A stretch of DNA of 64,000 nucleotides, taken from NCBI RefSeq assembly GCF_001667275.1, contig NZ_LZHV01000029.1:1-64000 (forward strand), read 5' to 3'. Below, in pieces: positions 28,648-39,856 of this stretch (the first letter of the stretch is position 1; every line of letters begins with the position of its first letter). Both the position numbers and the translations under genes were made by a program. This DNA comes from Mycobacterium sp. ACS4054. Its GTDB lineage: Bacteria > Actinomycetota > Actinomycetes > Mycobacteriales > Mycobacteriaceae. A model generated the notes under the pieces. The model was given only the letters and a program-made list of their open reading frames with translations. It was not told where the DNA came from and made no database searches.

Positions 28648-28658
28648 ACCCAGGAACC

Positions 28659-31600
28659 ATGGCTGAATTAGACGATCCCCAGGACCAGCAGGAGAATCTG
28701 CCCGCCAAGAAGACCGAGATGCGCGCCGGCGACGATGCAGAGCGGAGCGATGAGGAGGAGCGGCGCAAATTAACGGTCCCCGAGATGCGCGAGTGGCTGC
28801 GCAACTGGGTGGGCAAGGCCGTCGGGAAGTCGCCGGACGACATCGACGAGTCGGTGCCGATGGTCGAGCTCGGCCTGTCGTCCCGCGACGCCGTGGCGAT
28901 GGCCGCCGACATCGAAGACATGACCGGCGTCACCCTGTCGGTCGCGGTGGCCTTCCAGCACCCGACCATCGAGTCGCTGGCCACCCGCATCATCGAGGGC
29001 GAGCCCGAGATCGACACCAGCGCTGACGACGTCGCCGACTGGACGCGCAACGGCCCGGCCGAGCGCGTCGACATCGCGATCGTTGGCCTGTCCACCCGGC
29101 TGCCTGGCGACATGAACTCCCCCGAGGAGACGTGGCAAGCGCTGATGGAGGGTCGCGACGCCATCACCGACCTGCCCGAGGGCCGCTGGTCGGAGTTCCT
29201 CGAGGAGCCGCGGCTGGCCGAGCGGCTGGCCAACGCCCGCACCCGCGGCGGCTACCTGAAGGACATCAAGGGCTTCGACTCCGAGTTCTTCGCGGTTGCC
29301 AAGACCGAGGCCGACAACATCGACCCGCAGCAGCGGATGGCGCTCGAGCTGACCTGGGAGGCGCTCGAGCACGCCCGCATTCCGGCGTCGAGCCTGCGCG
29401 GCGGATCGGTCGGCGTGTACGTCGGCGTCTCCAACAACGACTACAGCTTCCTGGCGGTGTCCGACCCGACCGTCGCGCACCCGTACGCGATCACCGGCAC
29501 GGCGACGTCGATCATCGCCAATCGGGTGTCCTACTTCTACGACTTCCGCGGCCCGTCGGTCGCCGTCGACACCGCCTGCTCGAGCTCGCTGGTGGCCGCC
29601 CATCAGGCGGTGCAGGCGCTGCGCAACGGCGAGTGCGACGTGGCCGTCGCCGGTGGCGTCAACGCGTTGGTCACCCCGGTGGTGACGCTCGGTTTCGACG
29701 AGATCGGCCAGGTGCTGTCGCCCGACGGCCGGATCAAGTCGTTCTCCTCGGATGCCGACGGCTACACCCGCTCCGAGGGTGGCGGCATGCTGGTGCTCAA
29801 GCGGGTGGACGACGCCCGCCGCGACGGCGACCAGATCCTCGCCGTGATCGCCGGCAGCGCGGTCAACCACGACGGCCGGTCCAACGGCCTGATCGCGCCC
29901 AACCAGGACGCGCAGGCCGACGTGCTGCGCCGGGCCTACAAGGACGCCGGCATCGACCCGCGCACCGTCGACTACATCGAGGCGCACGGCACCGGGACCG
30001 TCCTGGGCGACCCGATCGAGGCCGAGGCACTGGGCCGCGTCGTCGGCCGCGGACGTCCGGCCGACCGCCCGGCGCTGCTGGGTGCGGTGAAAACCAATGT
30101 GGGCCACCTGGAGTCGGCCGCGGGCGCCGCGAGCCTGGCCAAGGTGGTGCTGGCGCTGCAGCACGACAAGCTGCCGCCGTCGATCAACTTCGCCGGCCCC
30201 AGCCCGTACATCGACTTCGACGGGATGCGCCTGAAAGTCGTTGACACCGCGACCGATTGGCCGCGCTACGGCGGCTACGCGCTGGCCGGGGTGTCCAGCT
30301 TCGGGTTCGGTGGGGCCAACGCGCACCTGGTGGTGCGCGAGGTGCTGCCCCGCGACGTCATCGAGCGCGAACCGGAGCCCGAACCGGAGGTGAAGACCGC
30401 CGCCGAGGCTGCCTCGGAAACGGGTGTGGTTCCCACCATGGAGGGCCACGCGCTGCGGTTCGACGACTTCGGCAACATCATCCCCGACGCCGAGGCGCCC
30501 GAGGAGGAAGAGTACGAGCTGCCGGGCGTCACCGATGAGGCGTTGCGGCTCAAAGAGATTGCACTGGAAGAGCTCGCGGCCCGGGAGGCCGAGGAGCCGA
30601 CCAAGCCGCTGATCCCGCTCGCCGTGTCGGCCTTTTTGACCTCGCGCAAGAAGGCCGCCGCCGCCGAGCTGGCCGACTGGATGGAAAGCCCCGAAGGTCA
30701 GGCCTCCTCGCTGGAGTCCATCGGGCGGGCGCTGTCGCGCCGCAACCACGGCCGTTCGCGCGCGGTGGTGCTGGCCCACGACCACGAGGAGGCCATCAAG
30801 GGCCTGCGCGCGGTCGCCGAGGGCAAGCAGCGGCCGGGCGTGTTCAGCGTCGACGGCCCGGTGACCAACGGCCCGGTGTGGGCGATGGCCGGATTCGGTG
30901 CGCAGCACCGCAAGATGGGCAAGAACCTGTACCTGCGCAACGAGGTCTTCGCCGAGTGGATCGAGAAGGTCGACGCGCTGATTCAGGACGAGCGCGGCTA
31001 CTCGGTGCTCGAACTGATCCTCGACGACTCGCACGAATACGGCATCGAGACTTCCAACGTCGTGATCTTCGCGATCCAGATTGCGCTGGGTGAACTGCTC
31101 AAGCACCACGGCGCCAAACCCGCTGCGGTGATTGGTCAATCGCTCGGCGAGCCCGCGTCGGCCTACTTCTCCGGCGGCCTGTCCCTGGCGGACGCGGCGC
31201 GCGTCATCGCCTCGCGTTCACACCTGATGGGCGAGGGCGAGGCGATGCTGTTCGGCGAGTACATCCGGCTGATGGCGCTCGTCGAGTACTCCGCCGACGA
31301 GCTGAAGACCGTGTTCGGCGACTTCCCCGGCCTGGAGGTGTGCGTCTACGCCGCGCCCAGTCAGACCGTCATCGGCGGCCCGCCCGAGCAGATCGACGCG
31401 ATCGTCGCCCGCTGCGAGGCCGAGGGCCGCTTCGCCCGCAAGCTGCAGACCAAGGGCGCCGGGCACACCTCGCAGATGGACCCGCTGCTCGGCGAATTCT
31501 CCGCCGAGCTGCAGGGCATCGAGCCGATGAGCCCGAGCGTCGGAATCTTCTCGACCGTGCACGAGGGAAGCTACATCAAGCCCGGGGGCGAGCCGATCCA

Positions 31601-34046
31601 CGATGTGGCGTACTGGGTCAAGGGAATGCGTCACTCGGTTTACTTCACCCACGGTGTTCGCAACGCCGTCGACAGCGGCCACACCACCTTCTTAGAGCTC
31701 GCGCCCAACCCGGTGGCGCTGATGCAGATCGGCCTGACCACCGCGGCCGCGGGTCTTCATGACGCCCAATTGATTCCGACGCTCGCCAAAAAGCAGGACG
31801 ACGTCGAGTCGATGATCTCGGCCATGGCCCAGCTCTACGTGCACGGCCACGACCTCGACATCTGGACGCTGTTCAGCCGAGCCACCGGACCGGCCGATTA
31901 CGCGAACATCCCACCCACCCGCTTCAAGCGCAAGGAACACTGGCTCGACGCCCACTTCTCCGGCGACGCGTCGGTGATGATGCCCGGCAACCACGTCGCG
32001 CTGCCGGATGGCCGGCACGTGTGGGAGTACAAGCCGCGCGGCGCGACCGACCTGGCGACGTTGGTGAGAACCGCTGCGGCAGCGGTCCTTCCGGACGCTC
32101 AGCTGGCCGCCGCCGAGCAGCGTGCGGTGCCGGGCGAGGGCGCCCGGCTGGTGACGACGCTGACCCGCCACCCCGGCGGCGCATCGGTCCAGGTGCACGC
32201 GCGCATCGATGAGTCCTTCACGCTGGTCTACGACGCGCTGGTGGCGCGGTCCGGGCAGGAAGGCGTTGCCCTGCCGGCGGCCGTCGGCGCGGGCGCGGTC
32301 ATCGCGGCGCCGACCAACGGGGCGGTGGCCGAGCCGGAGGCGTCCGGCGATGAGGCCGACGCGGAGACCCTGACCGACAGCCTGACCAACCGGTACTTCT
32401 CGGCGAGCATGGGCAAGTGGTCGCCGGACTCCGGGGAGACCATCGCGGACCGCCTCGGCACCATCGTCGGCGCGGCCATGGGTTACGAGCCCGAGGACCT
32501 GCCGTGGGAGGTGCCGCTGATCGAGCTGGGTCTGGACTCGCTGATGGCGGTGCGCATCAAGAACCGCGTCGAGTACGACTTCGACCTGCCGCCGATCCAG
32601 CTGACGGCGGTGCGCGACGCGAACCTCTACAACGTGGAGAAGCTGATCGAGTACGCGGTCGAACACCGTGACGAGGTCGACCAGCTGCACGAGTACCAGC
32701 AGACGCACAGCGCCGAGGACATCGCCAAGGCGCAGGCGCAGGTGTTGAGCGGCGCCTCGCCGGCCTCGCTGGCGGCGCCCGCGCCGGACCCGCAGGCGGA
32801 GCCCGAAACGCAGCCCGCGCCGCCCCCGGCGTCGGACGTGCCGATCCCGCCGCCGCCGACGGACCCGTCGGGCCCGACGCCCAACGGCAAGCAGCCCAAC
32901 CTGGCCGGCGCCGCCCAAGCGCTCAACCAGGAGGCGGTCGCCAAGGCGCTCAACTCGGACGTGCCGCCGCGCGACGCCGCCGAGCGGGTCACCTTTGCGA
33001 CGTGGGCGATCGTCACCGGCAAGTCGCCGGGCGGCATCTTCAACCCGCTGCCCAAGCTCAACGACGAGCAGGCCGCCAAGATGGCCCAGCGCCTCTCCGA
33101 GCGCGCCGAGGGGACGATCACCGCCGAGGACGTGCTGGCATCGGAGACCATCGAGGCGCTGGCCGAGAAGGTGCGGGACTACCTGGAGGCCGGCGTGATC
33201 GACGGCTTCGTCCGCACCATCCGGGCGCCGCAAAACGATTCGCAGATACCGGTGTTCGTGTTCCACCCGGCCGGCGGTTCGACCGTGGTGTACGAGCCGC
33301 TGCTCAACCGGCTGCCGGCGGATACCCCGATGTACGGCCTGGAGCGGGTGGAAGGCAGCGTCCAGGAGCGGGCCGCCCAGTACGTTCCCAAGCTGCTGGA
33401 GATGAACGGGGACAAGCCGTTCGTCCTGGTCGGCTGGTCGCTCGGTGGCGCCTTGGCCTACGCCTGCGCGATCGGGCTCAAGCGGATGGGCGCGAACGTG
33501 GCGTTCGTCGGCATGATCGACACCGTGCGGGCGGGCGAGGAGATCCCGCAGACCAAGGAGGAGACCCGCGCGCGTTGGGACCGCTACGCGCGGTTCGCCG
33601 AGCGCACCTTCAATGTCGAGATCCCCGCGATCCCGTACGAGCATCTCGAGGAGCTTGACGACGAGGGCCAGGTCAAGTTCGTGTTGGAGATCGTCCAGCA
33701 GAGCGGCGTGCAGGTGCCCGGCGGGATCATCGAGCACCAGCGCACCTCGTACCTGGACAACCGGGCGCTCGAGACGGTCCAGATCGAGCCGTACGACGGC
33801 CACGTCACGCTCTACATGGCCGATCGCTACCATGACGACGTCATCGAGTTCGAGCCTCGGTACGCCATCCGCCAGCCGGACGGCGGCTGGGGCGAGTACG
33901 TGGCCGACCTCGAGGTCGTGCCGATCGGTGGCGAGCACATCCAGGCCATCGACGAGCCGATCATCGCCAAGGTGGGTGCACACCTGACCGAGGCGTTGGA
34001 CAACATCGAGGCGGGGCGCCGCCGGACGAGTGAGGTGGGCAAGTAG
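28659..34046 (+). CDS. pks13: Polyketide synthase Pks13, mycolic acid condensing enzyme
   Basis: 1795 residues. It performs the Claisen-type condensation of a meromycoloyl chain with a carboxylated alpha chain to give the mycolic beta-keto ester. Domain order: N-terminal ACP (LGLSSRDAV, phosphopantetheine Ser ~75), ketosynthase (VDTACSSSL with C307, later EAHGTGT and [10 protein letters not shown]), acyltransferase ([10 protein letters not shown]828), C-terminal ACP ([10 protein letters not shown]1294), a Pro-rich linker (~1375-1415) and thioesterase (GWSLGGA, S1594). Slightly longer than the ~1733-residue M. tuberculosis protein. Its stop shares one base with the accD4 start. Confidence 0.98.
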   Translation: MAELDDPQDQQENLPAKKTEMRAGDDAERSDEEERRKLTVPEMREWLRNWVGKAVGKSPDDIDESVPMVELGLSSRDAVAMAADIEDMTGVTLSVAVAFQHPTIESLATRIIEGEPEIDTSADDVADWTRNGPAERVDIAIVGLSTRLPGDMNSPEETWQALMEGRDAITDLPEGRWSEFLEEPRLAERLANARTRGGYLKDIKGFDSEFFAVAKTEADNIDPQQRMALELTWEALEHARIPASSLRGGSVGVYVGVSNNDYSFLAVSDPTVAHPYAITGTATSIIANRVSYFYDFRGPSVAVDTACSSSLVAAHQAVQALRNGECDVAVAGGVNALVTPVVTLGFDEIGQVLSPDGRIKSFSSDADGYTRSEGGGMLVLKRVDDARRDGDQILAVIAGSAVNHDGRSNGLIAPNQDAQADVLRRAYKDAGIDPRTVDYIEAHGTGTVLGDPIEAEALGRVVGRGRPADRPALLGAVKTNVGHLESAAGAASLAKVVLALQHDKLPPSINFAGPSPYIDFDGMRLKVVDTATDWPRYGGYALAGVSSFGFGGANAHLVVREVLPRDVIEREPEPEPEVKTAAEAASETGVVPTMEGHALRFDDFGNIIPDAEAPEEEEYELPGVTDEALRLKEIALEELAAREAEEPTKPLIPLAVSAFLTSRKKAAAAELADWMESPEGQASSLESIGRALSRRNHGRSRAVVLAHDHEEAIKGLRAVAEGKQRPGVFSVDGPVTNGPVWAMAGFGAQHRKMGKNLYLRNEVFAEWIEKVDALIQDERGYSVLELILDDSHEYGIETSNVVIFAIQIALGELLKHHGAKPAAVIGQSLGEPASAYFSGGLSLADAARVIASRSHLMGEGEAMLFGEYIRLMALVEYSADELKTVFGDFPGLEVCVYAAPSQTVIGGPPEQIDAIVARCEAEGRFARKLQTKGAGHTSQMDPLLGEFSAELQGIEPMSPSVGIFSTVHEGSYIKPGGEPIHDVAYWVKGMRHSVYFTHGVRNAVDSGHTTFLELAPNPVALMQIGLTTAAAGLHDAQLIPTLAKKQDDVESMISAMAQLYVHGHDLDIWTLFSRATGPADYANIPPTRFKRKEHWLDAHFSGDASVMMPGNHVALPDGRHVWEYKPRGATDLATLVRTAAAAVLPDAQLAAAEQRAVPGEGARLVTTLTRHPGGASVQVHARIDESFTLVYDALVARSGQEGVALPAAVGAGAVIAAPTNGAVAEPEASGDEADAETLTDSLTNRYFSASMGKWSPDSGETIADRLGTIVGAAMGYEPEDLPWEVPLIELGLDSLMAVRIKNRVEYDFDLPPIQLTAVRDANLYNVEKLIEYAVEHRDEVDQLHEYQQTHSAEDIAKAQAQVLSGASPASLAAPAPDPQAEPETQPAPPPASDVPIPPPPTDPSGPTPNGKQPNLAGAAQALNQEAVAKALNSDVPPRDAAERVTFATWAIVTGKSPGGIFNPLPKLNDEQAAKMAQRLSERAEGTITAEDVLASETIEALAEKVRDYLEAGVIDGFVRTIRAPQNDSQIPVFVFHPAGGSTVVYEPLLNRLPADTPMYGLERVEGSVQERAAQYVPKLLEMNGDKPFVLVGWSLGGALAYACAIGLKRMGANVAFVGMIDTVRAGEEIPQTKEETRARWDRYARFAERTFNVEIPAIPYEHLEELDDEGQVKFVLEIVQQSGVQVPGGIIEHQRTSYLDNRALETVQIEPYDGHVTLYMADRYHDDVIEFEPRYAIRQPDGGWGEYVADLEVVPIGGEHIQAIDEPIIAKVGAHLTEALDNIEAGRRRTSEVGK

Positions 34047-35617
34047 TGACCGGTGCGGAGCCTTCTCGCGCTCACACGACAGCCGAAAAGCTGGCCGAGC
34101 TACACGTTCGTCTGGAACGGGCCATGGAACCCGGCGGCGAGAAGGCCGCGGCCAAGCGCGAAAAGAAGGGCATCCCCAGCGCCCGCGCCCGCATCCACGC
34201 GCTGGTCGACCCGGGCACCTTCATGGAAGTCGGGGCGCTGGCCAAGACGCCGAACGACCCGAACGCGCTCTACGGCGACGGGTGCGTCACCGGGCACGCC
34301 ATGATCGACGGCCGGCCGGTCGGGGTGTTCTCCCACGATCAGACCGTCTTCCAGGGCACGGTCGGCGAGATGTTCGGCCGCAAGGTCGCCCGGCTGATGG
34401 AGTGGTGCGCGATGGTCGCCTGCCCGATCATCGGCATCCAGGACTCCGGCGGGGCCCGGATCCAGGACGCGGTCACGTCGCTGGCGTGGTACGCCGAGTT
34501 GGGTCGCCGGCACGAGGCGCTGTCCGGGCTGGTGCCGCAGATCTCCCTCATCTTCGGCAAATGCGCCGGGGGAGCGGTGTATTCGCCCATCCAGGACGAC
34601 CTGCTCGTCTCGGTGCGAGACCAGGGCTACTTCTTCGTCACCGGGCCCGACGTGATCCGCGAGGTCACCGGCGAGGAGGTCACCCTCGACGAGCTGGGTG
34701 GCTCCGACGCGCAGGCCCGTTACGGCAACATCCACCAGGTGGTGGACTCCGAGGCCGAGGCGTTCCAGTACGTGCGCGACTTCCTCTCGTTCCTGCCGTC
34801 GAGCACCTTCGGCAAGCCGCCGATCGTCAACCCCGGCCTGGAGCCGGAGATCACCCCGACCGACCTGGAGCTCGACGCGATCGTGCCGGACTCCGACAAC
34901 GCGGCCTACGACATGCACGAGATCCTGCTGCGCATCTTCGACGACGGCGACTTCCTCGACGTCGCCGCGCAGCACGGGCCGGCCATCATCACCGGGTACG
35001 CGCGCGTCGACGGGCACCCCGTGGGGGTGATCGCCAACCAGCCCATGCACATGTCGGGGGCGATCGACAACGAGGCCTCCGACAAGGCGGCGCGGTTCAT
35101 CCGGTTCTGCGACTCGTTCAACATCCCGCTGGTCTTCGTGGTGGACACCCCGGGCTTCCTGCCTGGCGCCGAGGAGGAGAAGCGCGGAATCATCAAGCGC
35201 GGCGGGCGCTTCCTCTACTCCGTCGTCGAGGCCGACGTGCCGAAGGTGACGATCACCGTGCGCAAGTCCTACGGCGGCGCGTACGCCGTGATGGGGTCCC
35301 GGCAGCTGACCGCCGACTTCAACTTCGCCTGGCCCACCGCGCGCATCGCGGTGATCGGCGCCGAGGGGGCCGCGCAGCTGCTGATGAAGCGGTTCCCCGA
35401 CCCGACGACGCCCGAGGCGCAGCAGATCAAGAAGGACTTCATCGAGGGCTACAACCTCAACATGGCCATCCCGTGGACCGCCGCCGAACGCGGCTTCATC
35501 GACGCGGTCATCGACCCGCACGAGACGCGGCTGTTGCTGCGCAAGTCGCTGAAGCTGTTGCGGGACAAGCAGTTGTGGTTCCGCACGGCCCGCAAGCACG
35601 GGCTGATCCCGGTTTAG
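34046..35617 (+). CDS. accD4: Acyl-CoA carboxylase beta subunit AccD4
   Basis: 523-residue carboxyltransferase subunit that, with AccA3 (and AccD5/AccE), carboxylates the C24-26 acyl-CoA to the substrate used by Pks13. [20 protein letters not shown], then [17 protein letters not shown], form the N-terminal crotonase half. [20 protein letters not shown], then [20 protein letters not shown], form the C-terminal half. GTG 34046 overlaps the pks13 TAG by one base, indicating translational coupling. Cytoplasmic. It ends the mycolate operon. Confidence 0.96.
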   Translation: MTGAEPSRAHTTAEKLAELHVRLERAMEPGGEKAAAKREKKGIPSARARIHALVDPGTFMEVGALAKTPNDPNALYGDGCVTGHAMIDGRPVGVFSHDQTVFQGTVGEMFGRKVARLMEWCAMVACPIIGIQDSGGARIQDAVTSLAWYAELGRRHEALSGLVPQISLIFGKCAGGAVYSPIQDDLLVSVRDQGYFFVTGPDVIREVTGEEVTLDELGGSDAQARYGNIHQVVDSEAEAFQYVRDFLSFLPSSTFGKPPIVNPGLEPEITPTDLELDAIVPDSDNAAYDMHEILLRIFDDGDFLDVAAQHGPAIITGYARVDGHPVGVIANQPMHMSGAIDNEASDKAARFIRFCDSFNIPLVFVVDTPGFLPGAEEEKRGIIKRGGRFLYSVVEADVPKVTITVRKSYGGAYAVMGSRQLTADFNFAWPTARIAVIGAEGAAQLLMKRFPDPTTPEAQQIKKDFIEGYNLNMAIPWTAAERGFIDAVIDPHETRLLLRKSLKLLRDKQLWFRTARKHGLIPV

Positions 35618-35658
35618 CGGCGTCAGGTTGAACCGGCCTGCCAGACAAGGGGATCTGC

Positions 35659-37026
35659 ATGTCGGAAAACCAGGAGGCGGTTGATCCGGTCACGGCGGCT
35701 GTTGAGAACTGGCAATCGGTGCATGCCGCGCTGGGGCCGCAACACGAATCGACTGCGGCTGCGCTGCTGGCGCTGGCCAATGCTCGCCAAAGCGCCGGCG
35801 AAACTCTAGGTGCGGTCCGCGATGCCGGCGCAGGCCTCGACATGCGCCGCGACGCACTCGGACCGGAACACCCGGACACGCTCGTGGCGGCCGGCGCGGT
35901 GGCGCGGTGGCGCTTCCTTCTCGGCGACATCGGTGCGGTCGACCAACTGCGCGAACTGGTTCCGACCATGGTGCGTGTGCTGGGCGCCGAGCACCCCGAC
36001 ACGCTCCGTGCACGCCATGTCGTCGCCTACGTCGAGTATCCCGATGAGGATGCCGGGACCAGGCTGGTCCGCTGGGTGCAGTTGTGCGGCGCCGAGACTC
36101 GCGCGTTCGGTGTCGAGAACGAGGTGACGCTGTCGGCGGCCTACATGGTGGCGCAAGCCCGTTACGATCTCGGCGACCCTTTCGGCGCCAGCTCGGACGC
36201 GGTGCCTGTAGTCATGTACCGCCGCCAGCTCCTGGGAGAGCGTCATCCTGAGACTCTGGCCGCCGAACTGGCGCGGCTGGGGTGGCTCGCGGACGCCACA
36301 GGCGCCACCACTTTCGTTCTCGAGAGCCTCAACAAACTGATAACGGCCACCGAAAACGCGCTCGGCCACGACAACGAAATCACCCTGCGGGCGCGTTACG
36401 TTCTTGCGCTTTTGGCGCCGAAAACGGCGGGCACCGAAGTGGACCGCATCTCCGATTGGGAACCACTGGCCGAGGACATGGCCCGCAGCCTTGGCGACGA
36501 GCATCCGCTGAGTGTCGCTGTGCGCGAACAACGTTCGGCTGCGCGCGCCGAGTGGGAGGAGGATCTCGACGAAATGCGCGATCTTGCCTTCCATTTGTAC
36601 GTCGACATGGAATCCGAAGAGCGCGACATCGAGCAGCCCCCGGGCCGGGGCTGGCTGGACACCGGAGACCTCGACGAGGACACGGTCGACAAGGTGACCG
36701 AGGATGCCGACGACCAGCGTTCCGAGCGCGCCGAGTTGATGGAAAACGTTGTGGCAGCAAAGAAAGCGCTGTCCCGAAGTGCCCGAACCGCGGGCAATGA
36801 CGCCTACGAGACCCTGCTGTGGCGTTATTTTGTGGCCTGGCTGTTCTGGGAGGGACACGAATTCGAGGCGGCCGGCCAGCGGACCCGGCGGCTGATCGAC
36901 GACTGCACGCGGTTGCTAGGCGGCGACCACGAACTCACGCAGGCATCGCGAACAATGCTGCACTTCATCGACACTCGCACCTGGACCGGTCTGCCCCTGT
37001 TCTGGGATGGCAGCGCGATGGTCTGA
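35659..37026 (+). CDS. Tetratricopeptide (kinesin-light-chain-like TPR) protein, accessory
   Basis: 455 residues, soluble, no signal. Several TPR_10/TPR_12-like units carry the L-G-x-x-H-P-x-T-L hallmark: ALGPEHPDTLVAAG, LGAEHPDTLRARHVV, LGERHPETLAAEL, LGHDNEITLRARY, LGDEHPLSVAVR and LGGDHELTQASRTM. A very acidic segment (about residues 300-355, Glu/Asp-rich) separates the last units. In actinobacteria such repeats often occur in NB-ARC/STAND proteins, but no ATPase or effector domain is present here. It begins 41 bases after accD4, so it could be co-transcribed, yet is not part of this locus in M. tuberculosis. Probably a protein-interaction scaffold; function unknown. Confidence 0.8.
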   Translation: MSENQEAVDPVTAAVENWQSVHAALGPQHESTAAALLALANARQSAGETLGAVRDAGAGLDMRRDALGPEHPDTLVAAGAVARWRFLLGDIGAVDQLRELVPTMVRVLGAEHPDTLRARHVVAYVEYPDEDAGTRLVRWVQLCGAETRAFGVENEVTLSAAYMVAQARYDLGDPFGASSDAVPVVMYRRQLLGERHPETLAAELARLGWLADATGATTFVLESLNKLITATENALGHDNEITLRARYVLALLAPKTAGTEVDRISDWEPLAEDMARSLGDEHPLSVAVREQRSAARAEWEEDLDEMRDLAFHLYVDMESEERDIEQPPGRGWLDTGDLDEDTVDKVTEDADDQRSERAELMENVVAAKKALSRSARTAGNDAYETLLWRYFVAWLFWEGHEFEAAGQRTRRLIDDCTRLLGGDHELTQASRTMLHFIDTRTWTGLPLFWDGSAMV

Positions 37027-37066
37027 AGCGCTTCGTCGTTCGCAGAGACGGCAGCGCCGAATCCCC

Positions 37067-38839
37067 TTACAGCTGCAGCGCGCCGGCGACGAGTTCGTCG
37101 AAGCGCTCCAGCGCCTCGTCGGAGTCGGCGTCGATGCCGCGCAGCGCACCGCGGTCGGCGAGGTAGCGCTGCGCGTAGAGGCGGGCCACCAGCGCCTTGC
37201 GCTCCCCGCCGCGGGCGGCGCGCTCCCAGGCGGCCTGCTCGGTGAGCAGCGCCCCCGCGTACACGTCGCCCATGAATTGCGCCAATGGGAACAGCCGCGC
37301 CTCGGCCATGTCGCGGTCCAGTTTGGACCACGCCGTGATCGCCGCGTCCAGGTCCTCGATGCGCCCGGCGACCAGCCGGGTGGTGTCGTCGTCGTCGGAG
37401 ACCGACACCGCGTCGCGCAGCCGCGCCAGCAGGGCCTCGTGCGCGCGGGTCTGCTCGATGCCGCGCCGCACGTCCAGGCACAGGATGTTGTCGGGCCCCT
37501 CCCAGATGGTGTTCACCTGCGCGTCGCGCAGCAGCCGGGCCACCGGCCAGGTCTCGATATAGCCGTTGCCGCCGTGGATTTCGATGGCGTCGGACGCCGC
37601 GGTGATTCCGAGCCGGCACACTTTCAGCTTGGTGACCGGCACCGCGATGCGCTGCCGCATGCCGCGGGGCTGGCGATGGTTGGCGGCCCCGGTGCCGTCG
37701 AAAACCAGGGCCTGCGCGGCCTCGACGTCGACGATCAGCTCGGCGAGCTTGCGCCGCATCAGCGGCTTGTCGATCAGCGCGTCGCCGAACGCGTGCCGCC
37801 GCCGGGTGTAACACAGCGACTCCACCAGGGCTCGGCGCGCGTTGCCGAGGCCGAACAGCGCGATGCCCAGGCGCGCGGCGTTGGTCAGCTCCATCATGCG
37901 GCCCAGCCCCTTGCCGTCGGACGGGCCCGCCTCACCGGTGGGCTCGCCGGACAGCAGAAACGCCTCGGCGTCAACGAATTCCACCTCGCCGGAGGCCACC
38001 GAGCGGGTGCCGAGCTTGTCCTTCAGGCGGCGCACCCGCACCCCGTTGCGCGACCCGTCGCGGCGGGTGCGCAACACCAGGAAATTGGCCACGCCGCGCG
38101 TCGAGTCGGGGGCGCCCTCCGGCTTGGCCAGCACGACGAACGCCTCGCCGGCACAGTTGGACGCAAACCACTTGAAGCCGTTCAGGATCCACGCGTCGCC
38201 GGCGCGCCTGGCGGTCGTCTCCAGCGCGCCCAAGTCCGAGCCGCCGGTGCGCTCGGTCAGCAGCTGCGCGGTCTCGCCCGCCCACTCGCCCGAGGCGAAC
38301 TTGGCCAGCACGTGTTCCCGCACGTCGGGCGGCGCGTAGGCGGCCACCAGCGAGGAGACCATGCCGCCGCCGGTGCCCAGCGCGCACCCCATCCCGATGT
38401 CCGCCTGGTTGAGCAGATAGTTGGACGCGAACAGGCTCAGGCCCGAGCTCACCTTGGCGGCGCGCGCGTCGTCGCGCAGGGCCTGCTGGGCGTCCAGGAC
38501 CGCGCGCTTGGACTGGGTGAAGGACGCCGGCATGACGACCTGGCTGACGTCGTGTCCCCACCGGTCGTAGCGCTCCAGCCGCGGCGGGTTGTGGTCGGTT
38601 TCTTCCGCCCATCGCGCGACCGGGCCGCCCATCAGCTCGCCCATGCGCACCAGATGCGGCTCCACGACCGCGAGTTCCTCGGGCTGCAGGTAGTACGCCA
38701 TGGTGAATTGCAGGGTGGGGTCGGTGAGGTACCAGTTGAGACCGACGGCCCCGCGGTAGTTCTCGGTCCGGTAGCGCTGGGCTTTCTCCTCGGTGGAGAA
38801 CGGCAGCCTGTCCACCGCCTCTGCGGCGTAGTCGCTCAT
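37067..38839 (-). CDS. fadE35: Acyl-CoA dehydrogenase FadE35
   Basis: 590-residue flavoprotein of the long acyl-CoA dehydrogenase type related to AidB. ALGTGGGMVSSLVAAYAPPD, LLTERTGGSDLGALETTARR, DAWILNGFKWFASN and CAGEAFVVLAKPEG form the middle FAD/substrate domain. CYTRRRHAFGDALIDKPLMR, then EIHGGNGYIETWPVARLLRD and QVNTIWEGPDNILCLDV, belong to the C-terminal helical domain, with the catalytic acid expected in this helix. Substrate unknown; AidB-like members can be DNA-associated rather than beta-oxidation enzymes. It follows the FHA gene by 10 bases in a minus-strand operon. Confidence 0.9.
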   Translation of the reverse strand: MSDYAAEAVDRLPFSTEEKAQRYRTENYRGAVGLNWYLTDPTLQFTMAYYLQPEELAVVEPHLVRMGELMGGPVARWAEETDHNPPRLERYDRWGHDVSQVVMPASFTQSKRAVLDAQQALRDDARAAKVSSGLSLFASNYLLNQADIGMGCALGTGGGMVSSLVAAYAPPDVREHVLAKFASGEWAGETAQLLTERTGGSDLGALETTARRAGDAWILNGFKWFASNCAGEAFVVLAKPEGAPDSTRGVANFLVLRTRRDGSRNGVRVRRLKDKLGTRSVASGEVEFVDAEAFLLSGEPTGEAGPSDGKGLGRMMELTNAARLGIALFGLGNARRALVESLCYTRRRHAFGDALIDKPLMRRKLAELIVDVEAAQALVFDGTGAANHRQPRGMRQRIAVPVTKLKVCRLGITAASDAIEIHGGNGYIETWPVARLLRDAQVNTIWEGPDNILCLDVRRGIEQTRAHEALLARLRDAVSVSDDDDTTRLVAGRIEDLDAAITAWSKLDRDMAEARLFPLAQFMGDVYAGALLTEQAAWERAARGGERKALVARLYAQRYLADRGALRGIDADSDEALERFDELVAGALQL

Positions 38840-38849
38840 GGGACAAACG

Positions 38850-39287
38850 CTACGCGTTGGTGAGGAAAACCAGACGCACCCGGCCGATCTGGATTTCGTC
38901 GCCGTCGGCCAGCACCGCCTCGTCGACGGGCTCCCGGTTGAGATAGGTGTGATTCATGCTGCCCACGTCGATAATGCGGAATTGCCCACCCGCGCTGTGG
39001 AATTCGGCATGCCGGCGGCTGACGGTGATGTCGTCGAGGTAGATGTCGCTTTCCGGATGCCGGCCAGCGGACATGACCGGTTGGGTCAGGGTGAACCGTG
39101 AGCCGGTGTTGGGCCCGCGCTTGACGATGAGCAGCGCCGTGCCCGGGCTCAGCGTGGGCCTGTCGTCCTCCGCGGCGGTTTCCGGGGCGTCGAACTCGGC
39201 GGGTACCGCGGTGCCGATGTCACCGGTGAGTTCGTCCTCGCCCGCGCGTTCGGTTGGCCGGTGCGGCGGCGGTCCCTGGTCGCTCAC
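38850..39287 (-). CDS. GarA-like FHA-domain protein without the phospho-switch motif
   Basis: 145 residues from GTG 39287. The C-terminal ~95 residues closely resemble GarA (Rv1827): ALLIVKRGPNTGSRFTLTQP, SAGRHPESDIYLDDITVSRR, HAEFHSAGG and VNREPVDSAVL-like NREPVDEAVLADGDEIQIGR. FHA contact residues GRHP, SRRH and the Asn are present, but the GSxNGT motif reads GSMNHTYLN (Gly to His). The N-terminus lacks the ETTS phospho-threonine motif used by PknB/PknG in GarA. Its start overlaps the stop of the membrane gene (GTGA) and fadE35 follows. It may read a phospho-Thr partner in this operon. Not part of the M. tuberculosis locus. Confidence 0.87.
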   Translation of the reverse strand: MSDQGPPPHRPTERAGEDELTGDIGTAVPAEFDAPETAAEDDRPTLSPGTALLIVKRGPNTGSRFTLTQPVMSAGRHPESDIYLDDITVSRRHAEFHSAGGQFRIIDVGSMNHTYLNREPVDEAVLADGDEIQIGRVRLVFLTNA

Positions 39288-39751
39288 GCGGCTCGCGGCA
39301 GATCCGGGTTGACCGCCGCCCCTTGAGTTGTCGGCCGTTTCGGCGCCGGTGCCCAGCCGACGTAGGTCAGGTACAGGCCGACCAAGGCGAAGACGACACA
39401 GAGCGCGATCCACCAGCCTTGCGCGCCGATCATGTCGTTGGCCAGCGAGGCGAAGAACTTGGGGAAGGCGACCAGCAGCACCCCGCGCAGGACGATCAGC
39501 CACCCGAGCAGCGAAACGGTGATCGCCGCGGCCCCGCGCCAGTTTTGGTGCGCGGCAACGATAGTGAGGCCGAGCAGCAGGATGAAGGCGCCGGTCACGA
39601 ACGTCCACATCGAGTTCGCCTCGAACTGCGACAGCAGCGACTGCATGTCGGAGGCGCGCGCCACCGCCGTCACGTCGACGACGACGAGGAAGGGGCCGAG
39701 CACGCGGCACAAAAAGCGTGTCGGGGTCGGCGGCTGTTGCGGAGCGTTCAT
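39284..39751 (-). CDS. Four-helix membrane protein, uncharacterised
   Basis: 155 residues from ATG 39751 (MNAPQQPPTPTRFLCRVLGP), which has GAGAGG at a good distance; ATG 39766 is an alternative. About four membrane helices are visible (LGPFLVVVDVTAVARA, FVTGAFILLLGLTIVAA, ITVSLLGWLIVLRGVLLVAF and WWIALCVVFALVGLYLTYV). No family recognised. Its 4-base overlap with the FHA gene suggests that the two products work together, perhaps as a membrane phospho-signalling pair, which is inference only. Confidence 0.75.
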   Translation of the reverse strand: MNAPQQPPTPTRFLCRVLGPFLVVVDVTAVARASDMQSLLSQFEANSMWTFVTGAFILLLGLTIVAAHQNWRGAAAITVSLLGWLIVLRGVLLVAFPKFFASLANDMIGAQGWWIALCVVFALVGLYLTYVGWAPAPKRPTTQGAAVNPDLPRAA

Positions 39752-39856
39752 TGCCGTGCCTCTCATCCGACGCCGGTCATTCGGCGACCCCTTTATCGGA
39801 GCACTCGACCGTGGCGTCGAGATAGGGACTTAAGGCACTGGCTGCCGGGGCGGGAG

